Source of the DNA: Phycisphaerae bacterium | GTDB taxonomy: Bacteria > Chloroflexota > Anaerolineae > 4572-78 > J111 | NCBI GenBank assembly: GCA_028285035.1 | Contig: JANQQF010000087.1 | Coordinates: 1-64,000 of the forward strand | Direction of reading: 5' to 3' | DNA: 64,000 nucleotides | In this document: positions 16,654 to 26,061 of the stretch, piece after piece | How the letters are laid out: each line of letters begins with the position of its first letter | Position numbering within the stretch: position 1 is the stretch's first letter | Program-made: the position numbers and the translations under genes | The notes under the pieces: generated by a model | What the model saw: only the letters and a program-made list of their open reading frames with translations | The model's database searches: none | What the model was told of the DNA's origin: nothing

Positions 16654-17457
16654 ATGAACCGTAAACTTGCTGTTATCGGCATCACCAGCCCTTTAATTTT
16701 AGGTGTCTGTGCCTTTGCCATTTTGTGTATGAGCATTATGAGTTGGCTGGCTTTTGGCTCAGGTGATGGAGATACCATCACAAAAATTGCCACCGTTGGC
16801 CCATTTTTTCGGGCTGCCATTCTCCCAAGTCAAGAGCAGGATGTGGTAGCCATAAGTGAAGGCGCGGAACAAACTATTCTGGCTGAAGCTCAGGCTGACA
16901 TTCAAACTACGCAAAATGAATTCTCGCCTATTCCACAAGCTGAAGCTGTCTCAATGACCCACGAAGAAGTTGTTGAAGAGCTAGGCTTTTCAATTCCAGA
17001 GAATTCTGTCAACTCGATTACTCAGGTGGGTCTGGCAGATCGATTGATTATTCCAAAGATGAATCTGGATGCCCCAATTTCCTTGGCCCCTATTGAAAAC
17101 CAAACCTGGAAGGTTGACCATTTGGAACATTCAATTGGACATCTAGAAGGCACAGCTCCCCCTGGTGCAGACAGTAACTTTGTTCTAGCCGCACACGTCA
17201 CTTTGGGTGGTGGAGTTTACGGCCCTTTTGCTGGTTTAGGAAAACTTGAAGATGGGGACATCATAACTGTATATGAAAACGGCGAGAAGTTTGATTATAT
17301 GATTGATGACCGTCAAATCGTGGATCGCTCAGCCGTTGAAGTCACATACCCCACTGATCGCGCCCAAATCACCCTCATTACCTGTAATGGTTGGGATCCT
17401 GAAGCTGAGCTCTATTCAGAGCGATTGGTCATTCAAGGCCATCTCATTACAAATTGA
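16654..17457 (+). CDS. Sortase-family transpeptidase
   Basis: 267 aa. One N-terminal membrane helix (about 6-33), an extended spacer to residue 125, then a sortase domain (127-265). The catalytic triad is readable: H181 (LAAHVTL), C244 (TLITCNGW) and R257 (ERLVIQG). Sortases attach surface proteins to cell-wall or surface polymers at the outer face of the membrane. A likely surface protein lies downstream (17711-18484), with a C-terminal helix and basic tail but no LPxTG box next to that helix. The enzyme's target motif is therefore unknown. A terminator follows the gene, so the two are separate transcripts or linked by read-through. Confidence 0.85.
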   Translation: MNRKLAVIGITSPLILGVCAFAILCMSIMSWLAFGSGDGDTITKIATVGPFFRAAILPSQEQDVVAISEGAEQTILAEAQADIQTTQNEFSPIPQAEAVSMTHEEVVEELGFSIPENSVNSITQVGLADRLIIPKMNLDAPISLAPIENQTWKVDHLEHSIGHLEGTAPPGADSNFVLAAHVTLGGGVYGPFAGLGKLEDGDIITVYENGEKFDYMIDDRQIVDRSAVEVTYPTDRAQITLITCNGWDPEAELYSERLVIQGHLITN

Positions 17458-17493
17458 GCATTTATTCCTCAAGAAAACTGATTCTTCTCTTTG

Positions 17494-17519
17494 AAATGCT
17501 GCCAATTGGCAGCATTTTT
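17494..17519 (+). terminator. Rho-independent terminator after the sortase gene
   Basis: AAATGCTGCC (17494-17503) pairs perfectly with GGCAGCATTT (17508-17517) around a 4-nt AATT loop, and the T run continues to 17519. Confidence 0.85.
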
Positions 17520-17710
17520 GTCATTCCCTGTGCCTCGTGATAAACTGCCGAATTTGATTGACTTTAGTGTAGAGAAACAAGGTTAATCAAAGCAATGCGT
17601 ATCAAGACATTGATGCTTGGCTTTCTTGTTGAGTGCAAAAAAGATTTTTCGGTTGAGCGTTAGAGATTTTTGATATATCCAGTTAGGCTAAAAAGGCAAC
17701 CACTTTTTCC

Positions 17711-18484
17711 ATGATGAATACAATGTTGAATATACAGTTAAAACGACGATATATTTATTTACTGTTCGTCGCTTTTGTTCTATTTTGGTTCTTTCAATTT
17801 ACGGGAGCTATGGCCGCTCCTCCAGCCCAAGATCCCCAAGACATTGGTGTTATTCTTGACCCACCCAATAATGGCAGTGTTCGAGGCGTCGTGGAAATTA
17901 TCGGGAGTGCTGATCACCCTACCTTTCAATTTTATGTCATCGAGGTATCCCCTCAAGATCAAGAAGCGTGGCAATTTCTCGCCGATGGAAGTACCGCTGT
18001 TCTAAATGGCCCCTTAGCCACCTGGGATACAAATACACTCCCCGACGGAGTGTATCGATTGAGGCTTAGGGTTGTGCGCGTTGATGGCAACTACGCCGAA
18101 AGTTTTGTGCAAGAGGTAACTATTTCGAATGCCCAACCGTTGCCAACGGATACGCCAACGCCCACTGAAACGCCCGATCCAGCAGAATTGACGCCCACTG
18201 TCACCCCAACTCCATTGCCTCCAACACCAACAATTGTCATCGAACAACCGATCGTCGACACCCCGACCCCACGCCCCGTCGATACCAGTGAGCCGTTAGA
18301 AGATCCAGAAGAGAATACCTCTCTGATTCCCGAAGTCTCCAACTTTTCTGTACTTCCTCTCCGTGATGCGTGCTTATATGGTGGGGCTGTGATGCTAGGC
18401 GTGTTCTTATTATTTGGGTTTTTATCATCACTACGAATATTTATCAAAGGCTTTGCCGACCGTTTTAGACGCAGACGTGATTGA
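17711..18484 (+). CDS. Secreted surface protein: Ig-like domain, Thr-Pro linker, C-terminal membrane anchor
   Basis: 257 aa. A long signal peptide (1-36, cleavage likely after AMA) leads to a domain (about 45-145) with DPPNNGSVRGVVEIIGSA...FQFYVIEVSP...W...LATWDTNTLPDGVYRLRLRVVRVDG. That domain is homologous to the C-terminal domain of the protein at 2589-3323. A Thr-Pro linker (147-205) leads to a membrane helix (about 218-243) and the basic tail ADRFRRRRD. Helix plus basic tail looks like a sortase-type sorting end, and a sortase gene is directly upstream. However, no LPxTG motif precedes the helix, so permanent membrane anchoring is equally possible. Function unknown; probably cell-surface binding. 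Confidence 0.75.
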   Translation: MMNTMLNIQLKRRYIYLLFVAFVLFWFFQFTGAMAAPPAQDPQDIGVILDPPNNGSVRGVVEIIGSADHPTFQFYVIEVSPQDQEAWQFLADGSTAVLNGPLATWDTNTLPDGVYRLRLRVVRVDGNYAESFVQEVTISNAQPLPTDTPTPTETPDPAELTPTVTPTPLPPTPTIVIEQPIVDTPTPRPVDTSEPLEDPEENTSLIPEVSNFSVLPLRDACLYGGAVMLGVFLLFGFLSSLRIFIKGFADRFRRRRD

Positions 18485-18544
18485 TTGGTTTTGACCGTGA
18501 AAAAATTCTCATTTCCAATATTTGGCCGACGGCAGAAGGAAACA

Positions 18545-19123
18545 ATGGCAGGATCACTTGAGTGGTTAATTGTGGGATTGGGTAATCCGGGCAAAAAATA
18601 TATCGATACGCGCCACAATGCTGGGTGGCATGTGCTTGATACAATTGTACGTGACTATCCTGGGTTTCGCTTTGATGAAACGAGAAGCAAGGGACTCATT
18701 GCTCGGGGCACCATCGCTGATGTCAAAGTTGGGTTGGTCAAACCCCAAAGCTATATGAATAATAGTGGCGAGGTCGTTGGTCCGGTGGCTCGTTTCTACA
18801 AAATCCCACCCCAAAACATTTTTGTTATATATGATGAATTAGATTTACCAACCGCCAAAATACGCATCAGACCAAAAGGGGGCGCAGGCGGACATAATGG
18901 GATGAAAAGCGTCATCCAGCACCTCAGTACGCAGGATTTCCCTCGAATGCGGATAGGCATTGGCCGCCCCCCTGGCCCGATGCCAGCTCACGCGTATGTC
19001 TTACAAAAATTTAAACCTGCTGAGTGGGAAGAAATGTTGGTAACTTACAAAGAAGCAACAGAAGCCATTGAGATACTATTAACTGAAGGAATTGAGCCGG
19101 CAATGAACCAGTTCAATCGCTAA
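18545..19123 (+). CDS. pth: Peptidyl-tRNA hydrolase
   Basis: 192 aa from ATG 18545, which has AAGGA just upstream; in-frame TTG/GTG starts further up are less likely. Pth recycles tRNA from peptidyl-tRNAs that drop off ribosomes. Conserved blocks: IVGLGNPGKKYIDTRHNAGW (with N14 and catalytic H24), KPQSYMNNSG (substrate-binding Asn), YDELDLP (Asp that tunes the His), and GGAGGHNGMKSV. The length and all key residues are normal. It lies 60 nt after a surface-protein gene and converges with the hybrid kinase gene at 3 nt. Confidence 0.95.
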   Translation: MAGSLEWLIVGLGNPGKKYIDTRHNAGWHVLDTIVRDYPGFRFDETRSKGLIARGTIADVKVGLVKPQSYMNNSGEVVGPVARFYKIPPQNIFVIYDELDLPTAKIRIRPKGGAGGHNGMKSVIQHLSTQDFPRMRIGIGRPPGPMPAHAYVLQKFKPAEWEEMLVTYKEATEAIEILLTEGIEPAMNQFNR

Positions 19124-19126
19124 GCA

Positions 19127-21547
19127 TCAAGTCGTAATCCAGCGAGTCCCTAAATTATTAAGATGAGTTGCATTCTGATTTAAGGCTCGATTAATACGCA
19201 ATAATAAATCTTCAACACTGTACGGCTTGACTAAATAATCGGTGGCCCCCAAATCCATCGCCTGTTCGATGTTTTCATGACTATCCATAGCCGAGGTAAT
19301 AACCACTGGGATATTCTCGGTTAGATGGCTTTCCTTCAATTGCTCAAGCGCCGTAAATCCACTAACCCCTGGCAAATTTAAATCAAGCAATATCAAATTG
19401 GGAGCACAATTTAAAGCCAAATCCATTCCTTGTGGAACATCTTCTGCACTCAATGTCGAAAATCCCTCCATGTGCAACAATGTCTGCTCCATTTCCATTA
19501 GTTCAGGATCGTCTTCAATAATTAAGATATATTGTGGGCGATCTAATAATGGAAAAAGTAGGTGAACTTTTGTACCAACACCATACTCACTTTCCAGCCA
19601 AATTTTACCCCCATGTAGCTCAACAATCAGACGACTAATTGACATCCCCAATCCTGTTCCGCCAATTGCTGTATTAGAGGCGTCTGCTCTGTAAAACTTT
19701 TCAAACACCCGATGAAGTTGATCATCAGTCATACCCAGGCCATTATCTGTTAGCGTAATATGCAACAGGTGATAATCTGGCTGAATTTCAGCATCGACAA
19801 TGATTTCACCCCCATTGGGAGAATATTTAGTTGCATTGCTTATCAAATTTTTAAATAATTGCGCTAATTTAGCCTGATCCCCTTTAATTGAGGTCCAGAC
19901 TGCACTATCGTCAATCTTATAAACGTGATCAGGGTAGTTTTCCTGAAACCCAAAGATGGCCGGTTTAACAATGGTTAGTGGATCTAATTCGGTCAGGCTT
20001 AAATCAAAGCCTTGCTTTGTTTCTAGCTTAGCTAAATCTAACAAATCATTGATAATATTAGCTAAAACACTGGCTTGCTCGTTAATAAAGGTTAAATATC
20101 GAGTCTGTTGCTCTTTGCTCATATTATCGCGTGTTAGCAAAATTTCACTAAACCCTTGAACTGATGTCAATGGGGTTCGCAACTCGTGAGCTGCGGTAGA
20201 AAGAAATTCGCTTTTAATCCGATCCATCTCTTTCAAGGGCGTAATATCACTTTGCACCCCAACAACGCCTTGGATCTGACCATCTGGCCCAAAAATTGGT
20301 GTCAATGATAATAGAATATCATAAAAGGATCCATCTTTGTGTTTAATACTTAACTCACCACGCCACGTTTGCCCCGCCATAATCGTTTGCCACATTTGGG
20401 CGTGGAACATACTATTTTTTGTTTCATTTTGCCATAATTTGGCAATCTGATTGCGAATTTCTGCCTCAGTGTATCCTGTCATTCGAATTAAAGCAGGATT
20501 GATATATCGAATTTCTCCCGTCAAATCGGTAACGACAACACCCTCACCCACTGCATCCAGAATCGCTTGTAATTCAGCAGTCTTAGCTCTAACCCGTTCA
20601 TCCAATGTTTGGTTTATATTTTGCAACTCTTGAGTTAACTTTTCTTTTACTAACTCCGCTTGTTTTCGCTCCGTAATATCACTGACGACCCCATAGACTA
20701 TTTTCATCTCCTCTTCAATATCCACCCGACCGCTATCACGGACCCAAATAATCTCACCATCTTGTCGAATTAACCGATACTCTACCTCATGATCTTGACC
20801 AGATGCTAAATGATTCGCTTGTTCTTGTGCTAGGGCTTGATCCATGGGGTAGATAACTTTTGTCGGCCAAAAACTCCAGTCATCACGAAATTTTTCCTGG
20901 GGATATCCTGTTAATTGCTCAATATTCGGCGATAAGTATAAGTTAACTAATTGGCCATCTGGGGTTACTTGAGTTACATAAATATGATCTGTAATTGAAG
21001 AAATAAATTGTCGGAAGCGAGTCTCATTTTCCCACAACAGGTTTCCATATGTTTGTGGGTCTTTAAGACTTGATATTACATCTTCCTTGATCTGAATTTG
21101 ATCATCATTATCTTCAGAAAACGGAGGGTATTGTCCTTGTTGCTTTAATCGTACCAATTCTACGCGTTTACGTTCAATGCTATATCGAATGACTCGAGAG
21201 AAGGAACGGCTACTCATATAATGTTTAACCAAATAATCCTGAGCACCCGCTTCAATGACCTGAATACCAAGATTGATATCATCCACATCAGTCATCACCA
21301 AAAGAGGCAGGGTTTCGGTTAATGCATAAACTTTTCGGATCAGACTAATTCCATGGCCATCAGGTAATGTTAAGTCCAATAAAATAAGATCAATATTCTT
21401 ATGAGAAAGATATTCTAGACCTTCATATAAGGATGTTGCATGACACACATCAAATTTTTGTTGAGAGTCATTAAGTAAAAATTTTTTTACTCTCTGCGCT
21501 TGGCCTAAATCATCCTCAATCAGCAGAATTTGAATATGTTTGTCCAC
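19127..21547 (-). CDS. Hybrid sensor histidine kinase (REC-PAS-PAS-HisKA-HATPase-REC)
   Basis: 806 aa, no membrane segment. The N-terminal receiver (about 5-120) has DLILLDLTLPDG with the phospho-acceptor Asp. Two PAS domains follow (about 180-295, ending VVSDITERKQ, and 320-435, ending VQSDITPLKE). HisKA has H454 (TAAHELRTPL). The HATPase (about 555-670) has NLISNATKYSP, DNGLGM and GTGLGM. The C-terminal receiver (about 680-795) has LILLDLNLPG. A receiver at each end suggests that it receives a phosphoryl group and passes it on internally, in a phosphorelay. No partner gene adjoins it, and the signal is unknown. The region upstream of its GTG start carries a hairpin. Confidence 0.88.
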   Translation of the reverse strand: MDKHIQILLIEDDLGQAQRVKKFLLNDSQQKFDVCHATSLYEGLEYLSHKNIDLILLDLTLPDGHGISLIRKVYALTETLPLLVMTDVDDINLGIQVIEAGAQDYLVKHYMSSRSFSRVIRYSIERKRVELVRLKQQGQYPPFSEDNDDQIQIKEDVISSLKDPQTYGNLLWENETRFRQFISSITDHIYVTQVTPDGQLVNLYLSPNIEQLTGYPQEKFRDDWSFWPTKVIYPMDQALAQEQANHLASGQDHEVEYRLIRQDGEIIWVRDSGRVDIEEEMKIVYGVVSDITERKQAELVKEKLTQELQNINQTLDERVRAKTAELQAILDAVGEGVVVTDLTGEIRYINPALIRMTGYTEAEIRNQIAKLWQNETKNSMFHAQMWQTIMAGQTWRGELSIKHKDGSFYDILLSLTPIFGPDGQIQGVVGVQSDITPLKEMDRIKSEFLSTAAHELRTPLTSVQGFSEILLTRDNMSKEQQTRYLTFINEQASVLANIINDLLDLAKLETKQGFDLSLTELDPLTIVKPAIFGFQENYPDHVYKIDDSAVWTSIKGDQAKLAQLFKNLISNATKYSPNGGEIIVDAEIQPDYHLLHITLTDNGLGMTDDQLHRVFEKFYRADASNTAIGGTGLGMSISRLIVELHGGKIWLESEYGVGTKVHLLFPLLDRPQYILIIEDDPELMEMEQTLLHMEGFSTLSAEDVPQGMDLALNCAPNLILLDLNLPGVSGFTALEQLKESHLTENIPVVITSAMDSHENIEQAMDLGATDYLVKPYSVEDLLLRINRALNQNATHLNNLGTRWITT

Positions 21548-21859
21548 GACAAAAGCCCTTTACTACAATGGTGCTACAGATTATTCTAGATAAATTACGG
21601 GAGATATTGAGATGACAATTGATCAGATTGATGATGAGTTACTAAACACTTCAAGCTTAATGATGCGCTCAAATTTTTCTGCATCATAGTGAAACCCTTT
21701 TTCGATAAAGGGTTATGCATTAATAGTGTACCTTAAAACGTATTTAAATAAAATTGTTATGACAAAATGACAAAGGTCAAAGTAAAATCGGACAGCTATA
21801 TAAAGAAAATTTTAGCCTCAACATCAGAAAGCGTATATTTCAATCTGAGTTATCAAAGA
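21548..21859. other. Intergenic region with a hairpin between hybrid kinase and STAND regulator
   Basis: About 310 AT-rich bases. An inverted repeat, AACCCTTT (21693-21700) with AAAGGGTT (21707-21714), has a 6-nt loop. It lacks a clear T run on either strand, so its role as a terminator is uncertain. No gene seen. Confidence 0.45.
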
Positions 21860-24598
21860 TCAGTCAGCACTTTTGGCTGATAGCTCTGCATACACCTGAT
21901 GCATTTCAACAAATGTATCTATTTCTTCTCCAATTTTAGAACAGATATCCACATAATGCTGTTTCATTTGTGAATGCAAGCCAAGCTGATGATATAGCCT
22001 CAAGATTTTGCAATGAAATCCCTCTTGTAGGTTATCCACACTCACCCCTTTTTGGAGAATTTCCAAGGCCTTCCAAAGACGCTGATCTTTTATTAAATGA
22101 GTGCTAGCTCGGTCTACAACATCAATAAACCATTTTTCACATTTTTCACGATATTGTCTGGCCCAGTCTGGCAGATCAAATCCTGTTAAGAATTCGCCTT
22201 CATAAAGTTCAATTAATTCAAGCTGCAAATATAGTGTCTCAATAGGGGCAGCCTTAGAAATTCGCTCATATAATTGCTCAAAAACTATTATATCTGACCA
22301 CTGGTAATAATCTGGATTGATCCGATAATAATCTGACTCTTGTAAGATACAGTTTGATGATGGGCAAAAGGCATCCCGTAATCGTCGGATATTCTGATGA
22401 AATTTGGAATGTGCCGCTGAGCGAGACAGGTTCGGCCAAAAGTCAGTCGCAAGCTTTTCCCAGCGAAATCCATTCTTTTGAGACTCAACAAACAAATAAG
22501 CCAAAACTGCAGATAGATCCTGGCCTCGCCCCCGTTGGTTAAAGTAGTGTCGTTTTCCATTGACAATCAAAATAGGGACACCAAATGCGAAAAAATGTAA
22601 ACCACCACTTTTTACGCCAGCTAATAAATTATTTCGTTTTAATGACGCAAAGAGTTTATCACGCAGTCCAACGGATGTTTTATGGGAATGTAAAAAATAA
22701 TAGAGAACCAGTTGCGTTTCTTTTATAGTACTTGTTAAACTGGCTTCCAATTCGTTTAATGTGTGAATTAAGCTGAATGCTTGTTCCAATTTTTTTGACG
22801 CCGCAGAAATTTGCAAATTAGCAAAAAGAGACAAACTCCACCACAATTGAATTTTAGCTTGTTCAAGCTTATTTCGTTTTGAAAAATAGCTAAATGCCTC
22901 ACTGAATTTTGACAAACTGGCTGGATAATCTGACTGTCTTACGAAAATTTTTGCCAGCAAAAATTGACCTACCCCTTGTGCATAGATCAATTGCAACTCT
23001 GTTGCAATCGCAACTACCCGTGACGCGAGATTGTGTGCTTCATTTAAACTATTTTCAGCCAGCTTACATTCTGCCAGAGCAATTAAACACCACAATTTGA
23101 GTGATTGAGCTTGTTCATCCTGAGTAAGATCAATGACTTCATTATAAGATTGTATGGCAAGTTTATATTGACACGCCATTCTTTCTACGTCAGCTAATCC
23201 GATACGAGCCTTAGCAATTTGAGCTGTTCGATTCAGACTCTGTGCTAATTCAAGGTTATCTTGGAAATGCCTCTGGGCTTCCTGGTTTTGCCCCGCATTC
23301 AACAAAAGCTGCCCAAAATGATAACGAGAGTCTAGTAGATTATCCCAATAGCCCAATGTTTGCCACAATTTAATGGCTTCTTCAAAGTTGTGATTGGCCC
23401 CACTAAAATTCCCTTGATCAGCCAAAAGTACACCGAGATAATGGTAGCACAGCCCCATCACCTGTTCATTATCGCTTCTCCGAGCTAAACTCAAGGCCTC
23501 ACGAAAATCAGCAATTGCGGCGGGTACATTGTCAACCTGATTGAAAATTATGCCACGCTGACAAATAGCCCAGCCCATCAAATCAGCAGAGACCCTTAAT
23601 TGAGTCAATTTTTCCAAACTACCTTCTATTAATGTAATCGCTTGTTCAGCTTCTCCGAGTTCCGATAAATTCACCGCTTGTATTATATGCGCTTTAGTCA
23701 CTTCTAGGTCATCTGCCTGATGATACGACTCAGTAGATTGATTTAGGTAAATCATATTTTGATAAGCTACTTCGGTGAACTCATCAAAATTTTGTTGTAG
23801 GGGAGAGGGATGTTTGCCAAACAAGGTAGGTGTCAAATTTTTCAACAAGTAACTTTCCATTGAAGGGTCAGAAAATATCTTGGCGCTCTTATTTTCAAAT
23901 TTTGTTAGCTGATCAACTAGCAAAATTTTAGCAATGTTTCCATCAAAAGCGCTATACAACGCTTCGGCATCTTTAGATGTAATTTGATTGTTAGATTGTT
24001 TTAAGATTGTTCCTTGAATCTCTTCAACAGTAAATCGCAAATCTTCTACTCCCAAAAGTCCAATATGCTTCGCTACATGTTTCGGAACAAATTTCAGAAA
24101 ATTAGTCCGGCCACTCAGTATCAAATTAGTTGTCGCGGGTAATTTTTCAATGAGATGTAGCAGGGTTGAAGCAGTCACCGTATCAAAAATACAATCTAGA
24201 TTATCAAAAATGAGAATATGTGAGTCAATTTTTGATAACATATCAAGAATCATATCCAACTCAATTTGCGAAGCCTGTTTTTCTAAGTCTAGGTTGAGGT
24301 ATTGATAGCTTAGCTCAGGAAATCTCTTAATAACTATAGATATAAAATTCAGTATAAAATGTGTTTTACTTTGCGCAGCGGCGTCTAAAGAATACCAACA
24401 CGTAGGAATTGACGAATTAAGGGCGAAATCAGCTAAAAGCGTTGTCTTTCCATAACCAGTTGGGGCCTGAATATGAATAACTTGTCGCTCAGAATTAACT
24501 TCATCTGTAAGCCATTCAATCAGCCGCCCTCGCCGATAAGTAGTGTGAAGAATTGGTGCTAAAAAGTTGTGTGAAATCTCAAATTGTACTTGTTTCAT
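21860..24598 (-). CDS. MalT-like STAND ATPase with TPRs and a SARP/BTAD-type C-terminus
   Basis: 912 aa from ATG 24598, which has AGGAA upstream. The N-terminal STAND NTPase has a P-loop at about 45-52 (APTGYGKTT), a Walker B-like HILIFDNLD and an LILSGRTN sensor region. TPR-like helical repeats cover about 290-640. The C-terminal part (about 670-905) has a winged-helix pattern (LSAVLAYLFVES...KLATDFWPNLSRSAAHSKFHQNIRRLRDAF) followed by a BTAD domain. Such proteins bind an inducer through the repeats, oligomerise with ATP and activate transcription. Here DNA binding would be of the SARP kind rather than LuxR, and it lies at the C-terminus rather than the usual N-terminus. The target is unknown; the neighbours are a CBM48 protein and small membrane proteins. 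Confidence 0.8.
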   Translation of the reverse strand: MKQVQFEISHNFLAPILHTTYRRGRLIEWLTDEVNSERQVIHIQAPTGYGKTTLLADFALNSSIPTCWYSLDAAAQSKTHFILNFISIVIKRFPELSYQYLNLDLEKQASQIELDMILDMLSKIDSHILIFDNLDCIFDTVTASTLLHLIEKLPATTNLILSGRTNFLKFVPKHVAKHIGLLGVEDLRFTVEEIQGTILKQSNNQITSKDAEALYSAFDGNIAKILLVDQLTKFENKSAKIFSDPSMESYLLKNLTPTLFGKHPSPLQQNFDEFTEVAYQNMIYLNQSTESYHQADDLEVTKAHIIQAVNLSELGEAEQAITLIEGSLEKLTQLRVSADLMGWAICQRGIIFNQVDNVPAAIADFREALSLARRSDNEQVMGLCYHYLGVLLADQGNFSGANHNFEEAIKLWQTLGYWDNLLDSRYHFGQLLLNAGQNQEAQRHFQDNLELAQSLNRTAQIAKARIGLADVERMACQYKLAIQSYNEVIDLTQDEQAQSLKLWCLIALAECKLAENSLNEAHNLASRVVAIATELQLIYAQGVGQFLLAKIFVRQSDYPASLSKFSEAFSYFSKRNKLEQAKIQLWWSLSLFANLQISAASKKLEQAFSLIHTLNELEASLTSTIKETQLVLYYFLHSHKTSVGLRDKLFASLKRNNLLAGVKSGGLHFFAFGVPILIVNGKRHYFNQRGRGQDLSAVLAYLFVESQKNGFRWEKLATDFWPNLSRSAAHSKFHQNIRRLRDAFCPSSNCILQESDYYRINPDYYQWSDIIVFEQLYERISKAAPIETLYLQLELIELYEGEFLTGFDLPDWARQYREKCEKWFIDVVDRASTHLIKDQRLWKALEILQKGVSVDNLQEGFHCKILRLYHQLGLHSQMKQHYVDICSKIGEEIDTFVEMHQVYAELSAKSAD

Positions 24599-24697
24599 AA
24601 TGGTATTCCTAAATATTGAATTTATATTATGAGGCATTATAACATGGATGAAACTGAGTAAAAAATTCGAGAGTCACTTAATAAAAATTTTTGAGAA

Positions 24698-24735
24698 TCA
24701 AAAAACCCCTTACAATAAGTTTCATTGTAGGGGTT
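24698..24735 (-). terminator. Rho-independent terminator of the CBM48 gene
   Basis: AACCCCT-TACAAT (24704-24716) pairs with ATTGTAGGGGTT (24724-24735) with one bulge. On the minus strand the stem is followed by TTTTTT (24698-24703). Confidence 0.8.
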
Positions 24736-24759
24736 CATTTATTTCACATAAACTAGTCG

Positions 24760-25062
24760 TTAGTTTGGATGAGTTACGACCACACAATTATCGCCATCAA
24801 TAAAGTTAGGCACATAATTATCGGCTGCCTCATCGTTATACCATTCGCCACCATCCACAACATATCGGAATTGATATTCACGATCTTTTTCAAGTTCAAG
24901 CGTTGTTTTCCAAACACCCTTCACTTTTTTCATTGGGGTTGCTGTTGCATCCCAAGCGTTAAATTCACCTACCAAATTCGCTTCTTTAGCCTCCACATCT
25001 TCGGGAAGATGAAATGTGACTTGGCAAGTGGGCTTTGTTTTGAAAAATTTTTTCTTTAACAT
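24760..25062 (-). CDS. Stand-alone CBM48-type (isoamylase N-terminal/AMPK-like) glycogen-binding domain protein
   Basis: 100 aa made almost entirely of one early-set domain: VTFHLPEDVEAKEANLVGEFNAWD, then TPMKKVKGVWKTTLELEKDREYQFRYVVDGGEWYNDEAADNYV. This pattern is typical of CBM48/AMPK glycogen-binding modules, which bind alpha-glucan. It has no catalytic domain. Stand-alone versions are common in bacteria, with poorly known roles, perhaps glycogen sensing. A Lys-rich start (MLKKKFFKTK) and no signal peptide suggest a cytosolic protein. It has its own terminator. Confidence 0.85.
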   Translation of the reverse strand: MLKKKFFKTKPTCQVTFHLPEDVEAKEANLVGEFNAWDATATPMKKVKGVWKTTLELEKDREYQFRYVVDGGEWYNDEAADNYVPNFIDGDNCVVVTHPN

Positions 25063-25252
25063 GGTTTCCTCTCAATTACAATTCAACTTTTTTGGATTTT
25101 TGCGGCCCATTCACCGTTGAATTAACCTAAACAGAGAGCGATATTAATCAAAAATCTCGCTTTGTCAAATTGTACAAGCCAACCTAGCGAAGATTAACAA
25201 GTTATAGAAGCTAACTTTTCGCAAAATTTTCATTTCCGGGACAAATCCCGCC

Positions 25253-25420
25253 TCACTCAGTCATATCTTTTTCACTCCGACTATGAATCCATCCCTCACG
25301 AGCAGAGGAAACCATATCACGGTCACTCCCTCCCATAAGCATCATCAAGGCTATGCCAATAATGCATACAACCAGCAAAAGTAAACACCCCACAATAATC
25401 ATCAGCCAACTGATTGTCAT
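25253..25420 (-). CDS. Small single-pass membrane protein (55 aa)
   Basis: Minus-strand frame of 55 codons starting ATG at 25420, with a strong GGAGGAAGAAG leader just before it. The first 30 residues are a single very hydrophobic helix (SWLMIIVGCLLLLVVCIIGI). A polar tail rich in Ser, Arg and Glu follows (GSDRDMVSSAREGWIHSRSEK). The pattern resembles the 34-aa protein at 25957-26061, which suggests that the two are related. The strong ribosome site, hydrophobic helix and clean stop support a real gene. Function unknown. Confidence 0.65.
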   Translation of the reverse strand: MTISWLMIIVGCLLLLVVCIIGIALMMLMGGSDRDMVSSAREGWIHSRSEKDMTE

Positions 25421-25511
25421 CTTCTTCCTCCAAAAATATGTTTACTGAACAAACCAAACATACACAAAACGATCACAATGTCTATTTAGCTGATCCGAAA
25501 GGGAAAAATAC

Positions 25512-25865
25512 CTAAAACCCGTTAGTAATCGATCGTTTCGATTGTCCGCTATTCGGCAAAGATGGGGCAGCCTTAACCACAATTAATGATGGAAGGCTAA
25601 TCTCTCCCTCTAATGGGAGATACATTGTTAGCAATTCAAGTAGGGTTAACAGTGACTGATGACAGGTGCCTGGAATATGTTTCGTCATAAAGTGCATCTT
25701 TTCTAGAATTTGTTTCTCACTAATCCACCCCAAGCTACCAGTTAGATTAACCAACTCTAGAAATTTTCGTAATGTTTCTTCATTTGTATCAGGGATATGT
25801 CGAACCGCATAGGTTGTCATAGCAGCAACATGTTTTTTCTCAATTTTATGACCGTTCTTTCCCAT
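25512..25865 (-). CDS. Hypothetical protein, helical, between two small membrane proteins
   Basis: 117 aa from ATG 25865, chosen because GGAGG lies seven bases upstream; a start nine codons earlier lacks one. Not recognised. Two similar halves are visible: HVAAMTTYAVRHIPDTNEETLRKFLELVNL and KMHFMTKHIPGTCHQSLLTLLELLTM share the pattern M-T-x-x-x-(R/K)HIP-(D/G)T-x-(E/H)-(E/Q)(T/S)L-x-x-(F/L)LEL. The protein may therefore be an internal duplication of a roughly 30-residue helical unit. A Ser/Pro tail follows. No signal or membrane segment. Confidence 0.6.
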   Translation of the reverse strand: MGKNGHKIEKKHVAAMTTYAVRHIPDTNEETLRKFLELVNLTGSLGWISEKQILEKMHFMTKHIPGTCHQSLLTLLELLTMYLPLEGEISLPSLIVVKAAPSLPNSGQSKRSITNGF

Positions 25866-25956
25866 TATGCTACCTCCATTGGTGATCAGCAATTAGAAAT
25901 CAAGACAATTCTGCATCGCAATCCTCTTGACCTCTAAGCTCTGATCTATACATTTG

Positions 25957-26061
25957 CTATTGATCGATACGCACGTGGTGGGCGGCCATTAAACAGATCC
26001 CAAGACACCCTAGCAATAAAATTAATACCACAACTAACACAATCGCCAAACTAGTTATCAT
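25957..26061 (-). CDS. Tiny single-pass membrane protein (34 aa)
   Basis: A 34-codon minus-strand frame from ATG 26061 with AGGAGG six bases upstream. The sequence is nearly all one hydrophobic helix (SLAIVLVVVLILLLGCLGIC) with a short polar end (AAHHVRIDQ). It matches the 25253-25420 product in design. It lies first in a run of three minus-strand small genes. The consensus ribosome site makes a chance frame less likely. Function unknown; a regulatory or envelope micro-protein is possible. Confidence 0.55.
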   Translation of the reverse strand: MITSLAIVLVVVLILLLGCLGICLMAAHHVRIDQ

